Assembly (NCBI GenBank): GCA_043777675.1
Contig: JAYWHR010000047.1
Location: 1 to 64,000, forward strand
DNA length: 64,000 nucleotides
Direction: 5' to 3'
Source: JANMDU01 sp043777675
GTDB lineage: Bacteria > Pseudomonadota > Gammaproteobacteria > Burkholderiales > Burkholderiaceae_C
This document shows, in pieces, positions 25,594 through 33,289 of the stretch. Both the position numbers and the translations under genes were made by a program. Under the pieces are notes generated by a model, which had not been told where the DNA came from, searched no databases, and saw only the letters and a list, made by a program, of their open reading frames with translations. Positions within the stretch are counted from its first letter, which is position 1. Each line of letters starts with the position of its first letter.

Positions 25594-27666
25594 TCAACCG
25601 GGCCACGCTTTTTGCCTGACTTGTATTTGCTCGGTCGGCATGAAATCGTTGCGCACGACTGCCGCGACTAGCGGTGCGTTCAGTTTGTCAATAGCGGCTT
25701 GTGCTTCATTCAACGCTCGGCTCATGCGATCAGCTTCTTCTTCAAAAAATCTCGAATCCACGCCGAGCATTTCTCGCTCAATGCGGTGAATTCGATCATA
25801 CAAATTAAGTGATTCATTGCCTGTGGTCGATACGTAAGCGTTGCCAGCGGCGAGCGTAGGTGGGTTGCTCGGATTCATAGTCATGGCTCGCATCATCTGC
25901 TCGGATTCTTTGTAAGAATGCGCACCCCCGACCCAAGCGATACGTTTGCCCGCTTCCAACTCCTCCAGCGCCTTCATGCAAAGCTGCTCGAGCAAATCAA
26001 TGCGAAAACTGTTCAATGGCAACCATGCCAAACTCAATCGCGCACTATGGCAAAGCGGTGTACCGGAAGCTGCTAAAGCCATGATGCGTGCCAATATCTT
26101 TTGAGCCGAGCGTGTCGCCGTGGCCACATCGGGCTGCATCAAAATACCAACTCCAAAGGCATGTCGAGAGACGCGCCCTACACTGGCTGTGGTCGATACA
26201 CTGGTAGAAAGACACGCAGCAATTTGTACCATCCCCGATTCAAAGCCCTGCTCTCCTAGCTCTTCCAAGGCCGTATTGGCATCCATGACCGGCATATAAA
26301 TAAAGAGCCCGCAAATCTGCTCCTCACGCATTTGCTCCCTCGCTTTATACAGTTGCGCTTGCATGCCATCACGGTTAAGCAAGCCCGTGAGCACATCGCG
26401 CAAGGGCGAAATATTTGCACGCGCCAGCACTTGCCGCCCCATGCGATGATGGAAAAAGAGGCCGCGCATGATCGAAAAAGAGGCCAGCATGCTTAGCACA
26501 GCAGCCCCGATAGCACCGCTTTGGGCGCTATAGTGACCTTTATAAGCAGCAAATAAAACGCCCAAGCCTCCTACATAGAGCAAGATTCCAAAAGTCACTC
26601 CAAAATTGCGTGAATAATTTTTCCACCAAGCCCAAATCAAAAGGGTAAATGTGAAGGCCAGTAACGACGCGAGCAGCACACCCGAAATGCCAGATACCGT
26701 GTCGCGTGAAGCGTAATCTGCCCAGATCCAACTGACAGCCGCACTGAGCCCAGAGATGCCAACCATACCCCACCACCACGGCTTGGAATACACCCGAATA
26801 TTCAGAGCTTGAGCCGTGACCCACGGCAACAACACACCCCAGCTCGTATTGATCAGAAATTTTGCTTGATCATTAAAGTGCGCACTTTCCCTGCCTATCA
26901 ACAAGCCGCCCAAGCCACTGCCAAAAAACAGTACCAAAGCCACGACCGAACTCATCAGGGTGACGGATAAAAAGCTTGTTTTTCGGAAATGCAGCGCCAT
27001 GATCAAACCCATTAATGCCAACACGAGATTGACACCAACCAGCACTCCTGTTGGAAAAACGCTTTTGAATCGCGATTCTAGGAATGCACCTTGAGTTTGC
27101 ATGAACACAGGGGCATCCACCGCGCCCCTATGAATGACTTGCACCATAAGGTCTAACTGACCTGCTGCCAACGGTATCTCAAAACTAGGCTGTCGATCCG
27201 GCAGAGGCCAAGTATTCATCGCAAGCCGATCACCCGCCGTTAAAGTCGTCCAAGCTCCAAAATCATGGCGGTAAGACAAATGAACCAGATCCAGCCGAGG
27301 CATCTGCACAGTCACAAGAATATCGTTGGCCTGCTTTTCGTTAAGCACCGTCCATCGAGCAACCATGCGCTCACCTTTGCGCAGCGTAAAAAGCTCATAA
27401 TGCGGTGCTGAGCTAAACCGCTCCCCGGGCCAAGACCAGACAAGCGACGGATCAAGCGCGATTTCATCGGCTATCTGCACGCCTCCCACTATCGTGCTTT
27501 CCCAATGCTGGCGCAGATCAATGTCTAATGTCTTGCGCACCTTCGGCTCTTGCGTTTCCTGCAGCCTGTCACCCCAGTTAATTTGGGGGGCTGAATAAGC
27601 CATCTGAGCATGAGCCAACAGGAGCACCAGCGCCACAAGGCGAGTGATGCAAGCACAGCTGATCAA
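25594..27666 (-). CDS. 7TM sensor (7TMR-DISM type) with degenerate GGDEF domain
   Basis: A protein of about 690 residues. A signal peptide (TRLVALVLLLAHAQ, cleavage near YSA) is followed by a periplasmic 7TMR-DISM-like sensory domain (about 30-180), seven membrane segments (about 190-410) and a C-terminal GGDEF-type domain beginning SPLRDVLTGLLNRDGM. The catalytic GG(D/E)EF loop is replaced by GRVSRHAFGVG, so cyclic-di-GMP synthesis is unlikely; it may bind a nucleotide or signal by contact. A TTG start at 27666, overlapping the stop of the DUF599 gene (TTGA), gives a good signal peptide; a longer frame begins at 27765. Confidence 0.8.
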   Translation of the reverse strand: MISCACITRLVALVLLLAHAQMAYSAPQINWGDRLQETQEPKVRKTLDIDLRQHWESTIVGGVQIADEIALDPSLVWSWPGERFSSAPHYELFTLRKGERMVARWTVLNEKQANDILVTVQMPRLDLVHLSYRHDFGAWTTLTAGDRLAMNTWPLPDRQPSFEIPLAAGQLDLMVQVIHRGAVDAPVFMQTQGAFLESRFKSVFPTGVLVGVNLVLALMGLIMALHFRKTSFLSVTLMSSVVALVLFFGSGLGGLLIGRESAHFNDQAKFLINTSWGVLLPWVTAQALNIRVYSKPWWWGMVGISGLSAAVSWIWADYASRDTVSGISGVLLASLLAFTFTLLIWAWWKNYSRNFGVTFGILLYVGGLGVLFAAYKGHYSAQSGAIGAAVLSMLASFSIMRGLFFHHRMGRQVLARANISPLRDVLTGLLNRDGMQAQLYKAREQMREEQICGLFIYMPVMDANTALEELGEQGFESGMVQIAACLSTSVSTTASVGRVSRHAFGVGILMQPDVATATRSAQKILARIMALAASGTPLCHSARLSLAWLPLNSFRIDLLEQLCMKALEELEAGKRIAWVGGAHSYKESEQMMRAMTMNPSNPPTLAAGNAYVSTTGNESLNLYDRIHRIEREMLGVDSRFFEEEADRMSRALNEAQAAIDKLNAPLVAAVVRNDFMPTEQIQVRQKAWPG

Positions 27667-28355
27667 GCCAACACCTCCAGCACATCGGAGCGGTATTCGC
27701 GATGGTACAAAATCAGCAACACGAAAGCAGTTGCCCCAGCAAAGGCCAGCGTAGAGAAAAACCACGCGATGACTGCGAACGCAAAGTAGTAACCCCTCAG
27801 GCCGTCGTTAAAAGTCTCAGCGGCCATACCGAGCATGCGGCCAGCTCGCAGAGAGTATTGCTCACGATCAAACTTCCCCGACTCAAACTCTTTTGGATCT
27901 GGCATGGAGCCAATCAAAAGTGCGACAAACGTATATTGCCGCATGCTCCAAGAAAAGCGAAAAAACGAATACACAAAAATGCCGATCATCACCAGCACTT
28001 TGAGATCAAAAATCAACACCGAGGTGCGCTGAGCAAATGGTATATCTTTGACCAGCTCTGTGGCTTTATCCGTGCTTCCCAGCAAGGCAAACAAACCACC
28101 AATCACGATAATCGTGGTGGAGCAAAAAAAGGCGGGCGTGGAAGACAGATTTTGCGTGATGATGCCATCGAGCACGCGTGGGTCACGCTGAGTTGCTTCG
28201 TGCATCCAATAGCTGCGATAGCGATTGGTCGTCGCAATCAAGGAATTGCGCTTAACGCCTTGGGTCTTGGTGAACCAAGAGTAGGCCATCCACGAGGTAA
28301 AAAACCACACCAAAGCCAACCAATCGGGCCAAGGAAGAAGCGATAGCATTTGCAT
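27663..28355 (-). CDS. DUF599 family membrane protein
   Basis: A 230-residue integral membrane protein with about four hydrophobic segments (near residues 7-25, 78-95, 115-135 and 195-225). The conserved WMAYSWFTK, NRYRSYWMHE and RDPRVLDGIITQNL stretches are typical of DUF599, a family with no assigned function. Its last codons overlap the start of the sensor gene, implying co-translation and perhaps a joint signalling unit. Start could also be the second Met. Confidence 0.85.
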   Translation of the reverse strand: MQMLSLLPWPDWLALVWFFTSWMAYSWFTKTQGVKRNSLIATTNRYRSYWMHEATQRDPRVLDGIITQNLSSTPAFFCSTTIIVIGGLFALLGSTDKATELVKDIPFAQRTSVLIFDLKVLVMIGIFVYSFFRFSWSMRQYTFVALLIGSMPDPKEFESGKFDREQYSLRAGRMLGMAAETFNDGLRGYYFAFAVIAWFFSTLAFAGATAFVLLILYHREYRSDVLEVLA

Positions 28356-28446
28356 ATCGCTTCATCTTAACCAGCATTTCAAATGAAAAACGCCACCGCT
28401 CATAGTTACAAAATGTATCTAAAATATAACTGGTAAGGCGCAAGGA

Positions 28447-28980
28447 TTATTTATTGAGTTTGCTAGCCACCTCAGCCACACGCTTACCGTAAGCGTGCGC
28501 CGTATCCAAATCGCCTTGAGGAATTTTGTCTGCGGGGTCGTTCGGGCCGCATTGCGCCATCACGCCACTGTTGGAGCCGATGCGGTTGATGGTGCCGTCG
28601 TTGAGTGCCGGCTGGCCCACCCAGATCATGCCTTGCTGCATTGAGAGGGTGATGAAGTATTGAAGCGTTGAGAGCTTGTCGCCACTGGGGCTGGCTGAGC
28701 AAGTGAAGCCGCCAGCCACTTTGTCTTTCCACGCGCTGGTGAACCATTTTTTGCTGGTCGCATCGGCGAATTTTTTGAATTGCCAGCTGGCCATGCCCAT
28801 GTAGGTGGGGCTGCCCATCACAATAGCATCTGCCGCATCAAGCGTGGCCCATTGCGCTTCCGTGAGGTTGCCCTCTGCATCGATGGCCACCAATTCAGCG
28901 CCTGCGCCTTTGGCCACGAAATCTGCCACACGCTGCGTGTGACCATAACCTGAGTGATAAACAACTGCGACTTTTGCCAT
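28447..28980 (-). CDS. Flavodoxin / WrbA-like FMN oxidoreductase
   Basis: A 177-residue flavodoxin-fold protein. The FMN phosphate loop is YHSGYGHTQRVADFV, followed by GSPTYMGMASWQFKKF and FTCSASPSGDK around the flavin ring. It is shorter than typical WrbA (about 200) but of the same superfamily, so an NAD(P)H-quinone reductase role is likely. It sits 33 bases downstream of a pirin gene and is probably co-transcribed with both pirins. Confidence 0.87.
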   Translation of the reverse strand: MAKVAVVYHSGYGHTQRVADFVAKGAGAELVAIDAEGNLTEAQWATLDAADAIVMGSPTYMGMASWQFKKFADATSKKWFTSAWKDKVAGGFTCSASPSGDKLSTLQYFITLSMQQGMIWVGQPALNDGTINRIGSNSGVMAQCGPNDPADKIPQGDLDTAHAYGKRVAEVASKLNK

Positions 28981-29013
28981 GAGATTTCTCCTTGAAGGCG
29001 TTGAGGGAATGAT

Positions 29014-29892
29014 TTAAGCGGATGCTTCCAAGCGGCCCATTTCACCACGCGAGAAAGCGCGGCGATAGGCCATGATGTCGTCAAAGCTGTTGCCCATGAA
29101 AGGGCCGCCAGGAAAGACCGGTTCGTTGATCGGTGTGCCGCTGAAGAACACGCCGCGAAGCGCTTGGCTGCCCGCTTTGATGCGCGCCATGCTCTGGCCG
29201 GGCTCGCCAGATGCTTCGAAAATGATAGCACTCTGCGCAATATCTATGCCGGCTACCTGCTCAAAAGTGCCTGAACGGATGACAAAAAAGCCGTTGTCGC
29301 CTGATGCAACCGGAATGCTCACACTCGCGCCTGCTTGCAATGTGACATCCAGCATATTCACGCGAGTAAGCCATCGCGGATCTTGCGTAATCGGTGAGCT
29401 TTGGCCGTCAAATTCACCCGCAACGACGCGCAAGCTACCGCCTTCAAAACTTACCGTTGGCATGTCGCTGTGGTTCACACGCAGCGCCACGGGATCAGCG
29501 CCCTTGTTAGCGCGGCTTAAATTCACGAAAACCTGTAAGCCCTGCTCCGTTTTGCCTGCTGCAGCCGGCGTTTCTTCATGCATCGCGCCGCGCCCAGCTT
29601 GAAACCAATGCAAATCACCGGGCGCAATCAGGCTGTGATCGCCCATGGAATCGCGGTTGATCGTGCCCGCTTCAGATTCGGGCAGAGTCAGCGATACAGC
29701 ACTCATACCGGCATGCGGATGCGGGCCAAACGGATTGGAGCGCAAGGTGTAGCTGTCTACCCCAATGAAGGGATCGATCCAGCGGCTGTCTACGCGAAGC
29801 ATTTGCGCGCCAGACAGGCCGTCGAAGCTGTGAGACGGCATATCAATGATTGCTTTCACAACAAGTAGCGGGCGAAGTTCTGATCCACACAT
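29014..29892 (-). CDS. Pirin family protein
   Basis: A 292-residue double-cupin protein. The metal-site motif is FGPHPHAGMSAVSL with a later GDLHWFQAGRGAMHEE, which matches the HxHxE...H pattern of pirins. Bacterial pirins are quercetinase-like or act in redox stress; function here is unknown. A repeat copy (29221-29260) encodes QVAGIDIAQSAIIF within the second cupin domain. The second pirin gene lies 24 bases upstream in the same operon. Confidence 0.9.
   Translation of the reverse strand: MCGSELRPLLVVKAIIDMPSHSFDGLSGAQMLRVDSRWIDPFIGVDSYTLRSNPFGPHPHAGMSAVSLTLPESEAGTINRDSMGDHSLIAPGDLHWFQAGRGAMHEETPAAAGKTEQGLQVFVNLSRANKGADPVALRVNHSDMPTVSFEGGSLRVVAGEFDGQSSPITQDPRWLTRVNMLDVTLQAGASVSIPVASGDNGFFVIRSGTFEQVAGIDIAQSAIIFEASGEPGQSMARIKAGSQALRGVFFSGTPINEPVFPGGPFMGNSFDDIMAYRRAFSRGEMGRLEASA
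29221..29260 (+). repeat. Interspersed ATGCCGGC repeat, copy in pirin gene
   Basis: GATAGCACTCTGCGCA followed by TATCTATGCCGGCTACC; the 5' arm is truncated. In the pirin frame it encodes QVAGIDIAQSAIIF. Confidence 0.8.
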
Positions 29893-29916
29893 GATGATCT
29901 CCCTGTCTTGCTTGGC

Positions 29917-30618
29917 TCAGGAAGCCAAGTCAAACACCAGCACTTCTGCATCGTTTGCGGCGCTGAGCAAGAGACTGGATTCGCCTTGGATTTTTACGGC
30001 ATCCCCGCCTTGCAAGGGTTTGCCGTTGACCGACAAGCTGCCGCGAATCAGATGCACATAGGCCTTGCGCTCTGGCTCGAGTCTGAGAGTGGCAGTCTCA
30101 GTGCCATTGAACAAGCCCGAGTAAATCCGCGCATCCGCGTTCAAGCCGATGCTTGCACCCTCGCCAGGGGGCGCGGCGATGAGTTTGAGCTGGCCTTCCT
30201 TATCAGATGCCGACACAGTTTTCTGCTCATAGCTGGGCGAAATACCTTGCACATTCGGCTCAATCCAGATTTGCAAAAAATGCGTTTCTTGGCCATCAGC
30301 GTGGTTGAATTCACTGTGCATCACGCCCTTGCCCGCGCTCATGCGCTGCACATCGCCAGGCGGGATACCTTTCACATTGCCCATGCTGTCTTTGTGCGCA
30401 AGGTTGCCGGAGAGCACGTAAGAGATGATTTCCATATCGCGATGGCCATGTGTGCCAAAACCAGTTCCGGGTGCAATGCGATCTTCATTGATCACGCGCA
30501 GGTTGCCCCAACCCATGTGGGCTTCATCGTGATAGCCGGCGAAACTGAATGAATGGAAACTCTTGAGCCAGCCATGGTCTGCATAGCCGCGCTCTTGAGA
30601 TTTGCGAAGGGTGATCAT
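29917..30618 (-). CDS. Pirin family protein (YhhW/quercetinase-like)
   Basis: A 233-residue bicupin starting MITLRKSQERGYADHGWLKS, the classic YhhW-type N-terminus. The metal ligands lie in GFGTHGHRDMEIISYVLSG with Glu and His downstream (GVMHSEFNHAD). Homologues of this subgroup cleave quercetin in vitro. The frame is open further upstream but those residues belong to the TCTGCGT palindrome. It is divergent from the LysR gene at 30889, which may regulate it. Confidence 0.92.
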   Translation of the reverse strand: MITLRKSQERGYADHGWLKSFHSFSFAGYHDEAHMGWGNLRVINEDRIAPGTGFGTHGHRDMEIISYVLSGNLAHKDSMGNVKGIPPGDVQRMSAGKGVMHSEFNHADGQETHFLQIWIEPNVQGISPSYEQKTVSASDKEGQLKLIAAPPGEGASIGLNADARIYSGLFNGTETATLRLEPERKAYVHLIRGSLSVNGKPLQGGDAVKIQGESSLLLSAANDAEVLVFDLAS

Positions 30619-30650
30619 GATGGGGCTCCAAAAAATCGGATTGAAATTCA

Positions 30651-30815
30651 AACAGCCGGACGCAGAAGACGCAAAGGTTACGCAAAAGACGCAAAAAAGA
30701 CAAAAGACAAGAAGATGAAAAACAGAAATACGCCATGAGTTTCAAACCACGATGTATTTCTCTTTTTTGTCTTTCTTCTGCGTAACCTCTGCGTCTTCTG
30801 CGTCCGGCTGTTTTG
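30651..30815. repeat. Large inverted repeat of the TCTGCGTCTTCTGCGT type
   Basis: AACAGCCGGACGCAGAAGAC with continuing homology to about 30705 is mirrored by the complement at about 30766-30815, giving two arms of about 50 bases with few mismatches around a 60-base centre. It lies between divergent pirin and lysR genes. A single related arm lies at 47326-47371. Short ORFs called over it (with NLCVFCVR) are not genes. Confidence 0.85.
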
Positions 30816-30888
30816 TTTTCTTAAGCGCCTAACTTTAGGCAAAAGCTAGTATCTTGCAATCGAATGATTTTGATGTCATCATTCAAAA

Positions 30889-31836
30889 ATGAAGAACGTT
30901 CGAGATTTAATCACCCCGGAAGCTCTAGCGCTTATCCGCACCGTCTCCACTGAAGGCAGCATGGCCGCCGCTGCACGAAAAATGGGCTTAGTGCCCAGCG
31001 CCGTCACGTATCGGGTGCGGCAAATTGAAGATGCGCTTGATGTGTTGCTCTTTGATCGCTCAGCCAAGCAAGCCCGCATCACGCCAGCGGGCGAGGAGCT
31101 GCTGCAAGGCGGGGAGCATGTGCTGCAAGAGCTGGATGCTGTGGCGCGGCGCGTGCAGCGCGTGGCCACGGGCTGGGAGCCGCAGCTGACCATTGCCGTC
31201 GATAGCCTGATCTCCAAGCGCACGATGTTTGAGCTGTGCGAATCTTTCTTCGTGAGTGGAGAAAAAGGCTCACCGCCGCCCACGCGCCTTCGCATCCAAG
31301 GCGAGACGCTCTCCGGCACATGGCATGCCTTGCTTGATGGCCAAGCCGATTTGGCCATTGGCGGCGTGGTTGAGGGAATTGCGCAAGCGGGCATCCAAGC
31401 TAAGCCCTTGGGCGACGTGCCTTTCGTGTTTGCCGTCGCGCCGCATCACCCACTGGCCTCGACAAAGCAGCCGCTGCAAGATGCCGTGATCCAAGCGCAC
31501 CGCATCGTCGCCGTCGCCGATTCCACGCACCGCAAACAAACGATGTCGGTAGGCATCTTGCCCGGCCAAGATGTGCTCACGGTAAGCACCATGCCCGATA
31601 AGCTCGATGCGCAATTGCGCGGCTTGGGCTGCGGCTTCGTGCCGCATTGCATCGCCAGGCCTTACATCGAAACAGGCCGCCTCGTGCTGCTCACCACAGA
31701 GCGGATCCCGCGCGCTCCACGAGTCAACTACGCTTGGCATACACCCGCTCGCGGCACTTTGGGCAAAGCCCTGTCTTGGTGGTTAGCACAACTCGCTCAG
31801 CCGAAAACGCGTGAAGCTTTGCTGTTTAAGCATTGA
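30889..31836 (+). CDS. LysR-family transcriptional regulator
   Basis: A 315-residue regulator. The N-terminal winged helix-turn-helix spans residues 8-66 (STEGSMAAAARKMGLVPSAV, then TYRVRQIEDALDVLLFDRS), followed by a periplasmic-binding-protein-like effector domain. Being divergent from the pirin-pirin-flavodoxin operon, it is the natural candidate to control it; the inducer is unknown. Confidence 0.93.
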   Translation: MKNVRDLITPEALALIRTVSTEGSMAAAARKMGLVPSAVTYRVRQIEDALDVLLFDRSAKQARITPAGEELLQGGEHVLQELDAVARRVQRVATGWEPQLTIAVDSLISKRTMFELCESFFVSGEKGSPPPTRLRIQGETLSGTWHALLDGQADLAIGGVVEGIAQAGIQAKPLGDVPFVFAVAPHHPLASTKQPLQDAVIQAHRIVAVADSTHRKQTMSVGILPGQDVLTVSTMPDKLDAQLRGLGCGFVPHCIARPYIETGRLVLLTTERIPRAPRVNYAWHTPARGTLGKALSWWLAQLAQPKTREALLFKH

Positions 31837-31840
31837 TTTT

Positions 31841-31889
31841 GCTATTAGTTTAGTAGCTAATCGCATAGATTCTATGCCGGCGATTGGCT
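31841..31889 (+). repeat. Interspersed ATGCCGGC repeat after lysR
   Basis: GCTATTAGTTTAGTAGC, TCGCATAGA and TTCTATGCCGGCGATTGGC, intergenic, directly past the LysR stop. Confidence 0.85.
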
Positions 31890-31996
31890 TGTTCTCTTTG
31901 AAATTCACTTGAGATAAAGCGCACGCTGCGCAAGTGCCGTAGCTATGCTGCTTCGTGCTTTGGGCGCTCCTTCTTTGCACACCTATAACCCTTGAT

Positions 31997-32208
31997 CTCG
32001 CGGCAGACTACGCGTTATGCGCCTGCGCCCGATTGAGCAGCAAGCTCGAAGCACGCAGCTTTCTAAGGCAAAGCGCACAGCGCTTTAGCAAAAACGTGTT
32101 TGAGCGCAGCGAGTTGTTTTTGCGGCCTTTGAAAGCGAGTACTGCAGATGCTCGCCCGAAGGGCTTGCTGCTCTGGGCGCAGGCGCATAACGCGTAGCCT
32201 GCCGCGAG
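31997..32208. repeat. 212-bp element with long imperfect terminal inverted repeats
   Basis: The left arm CTCGCGGCAGACTACGCGTT (31997 to about 32045) pairs with the right arm ending AACGCGTAGCCTGCCGCGAG (about 32163-32208) over about 46 bases with two or three mismatches or gaps. Inside are an AAAGCGC/GCGCTTT hairpin (about 32070-32087) and a CAAAAAC/GTTTTTG stem (about 32089-32121). No protein. It could be a non-autonomous mobile element or a structured RNA. The rest of the 31890-32263 gap shows nothing I can name. Confidence 0.75.
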
Positions 32209-32240
32209 AACTGCCAACAATTCGAGAACGAAGAACGTAC

Positions 32241-32269
32241 AATTAATTGGGTTCTGACCCCAATTAATT
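32241..32269 (-). terminator. Perfect palindrome over the cydB stop, possible terminator
   Basis: AATTAATTGGG (32241-32251) and CCCAATTAATT (32259-32269) form an 11-bp stem with a 7-base loop, overlapping the last cydB codons. The GGGGTCAGA loop core recurs widely in betaproteobacteria. No long T run follows. Confidence 0.5.
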
Positions 32270-33289
32270 TCCATAACTCATGGCTTGTGTTTTGCCTGAA
32301 AAGACGCGGTACACGATCACGGTGTAGACGATGATCATGGGCAACACGATGAGTGCACCGGCCAAAATGATCTTGAGCGACTCGGGCGACGAGGCAGCTT
32401 GCCAGATGGTCATTTTGTCGATCACCAAGTAGGGGAAGAGGCTGTAGGCCAAGCCATAAAAGGCGAGGATGACGATGCCGACTGTTGCTGCGAAGGGCAC
32501 CCAATCGCCGTAGGCATTGCCGAGAGCCAAGCGTGTGGGTAGGCGCGATACGCTGCGATAAACGATGAAAAACAAAAGAGCTGTCATCACTGGTAATGGC
32601 GCTAGCAATACAACATAAGGCAGCGTAAACCATTTGTCAAAAATACGATCACTCACCCAAGGCGTGACCATGGAGATGGCCAGTACGCCAATCGCACTGA
32701 GCAGCAAGGCACCGCGTGCCCATTGCACAGCACGCAATTGCAAACTCCCTTCTGTTTTAAAAACAAGCCATGTCGCGCCCAATAAGGCGTAGCCCGCTGC
32801 CAAACAGAGCGCAATCAGCGCAGCGAATGCGTTGCCTGCCCAACCGCCTTCAAAGCCAATGATGTAACTGCCCAGCATCCAACCTTGGCTCAGCGCAGCA
32901 ATCAAGGAGCCTGCATAGAAAGCTGCATCCCAGCGCGGGCGATGTGGCTCTTGCGCTTTCACGCGAAATTCAAAAGCTACGCCGCGCAAAATCAGCGCGA
33001 TCAGCATAATCGCCACCGGCAAATACAGCTCGCCCAAAATAATGCCGTGCGCCGCTGGAAAGCAAGTGAGCAAAATGCCCACACCGAGTACGAGCCATGT
33101 CTCGTTGGCATCCCAGAAAGGCCCGATGCTACTCACCATCATGTCTTTATCTGCTTGATTTGCACGGCGCAGCAAAATACCTACGCCCAAGTCATAGCCA
33201 TCAAGCACCACATAGGCGAGCATGGATAAGCCCATCACGGCCATAAAGATCACGGGCAGCCAGTCGTTGAAAGTCAAGAGTTCGTTCAT
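32264..33289 (-). CDS. cydB: Cytochrome bd-type quinol oxidase subunit II
   Basis: A 341-residue polytopic membrane protein, partner of CydA in the proton-motive quinol oxidase that reduces oxygen to water. The conserved start LAYVVLDGYDLGVGIL, GPFWDANETWLV and FRVKAQEPHRPRWD are present over eight or nine membrane segments. Its length and CydA partner suit the cyanide-insensitive (CioAB-like) branch. The start overlaps the cydA stop by four bases. No cydX-like small ORF was found downstream. Confidence 0.96.
   Translation of the reverse strand: MNELLTFNDWLPVIFMAVMGLSMLAYVVLDGYDLGVGILLRRANQADKDMMVSSIGPFWDANETWLVLGVGILLTCFPAAHGIILGELYLPVAIMLIALILRGVAFEFRVKAQEPHRPRWDAAFYAGSLIAALSQGWMLGSYIIGFEGGWAGNAFAALIALCLAAGYALLGATWLVFKTEGSLQLRAVQWARGALLLSAIGVLAISMVTPWVSDRIFDKWFTLPYVVLLAPLPVMTALLFFIVYRSVSRLPTRLALGNAYGDWVPFAATVGIVILAFYGLAYSLFPYLVIDKMTIWQAASSPESLKIILAGALIVLPMIIVYTVIVYRVFSGKTQAMSYGN

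Noticed and set aside
30524..30745. ORF containing LLRNLCVFCVR over the TCTGCGT palindrome
   Set aside because: It is a translation of a known type of non-coding repeat, and the same peptide appears at 47331.
31955..32633. ORFs between lysR and cydB
   Set aside because: They cover the 212-bp inverted-repeat element or run antisense through cydB.
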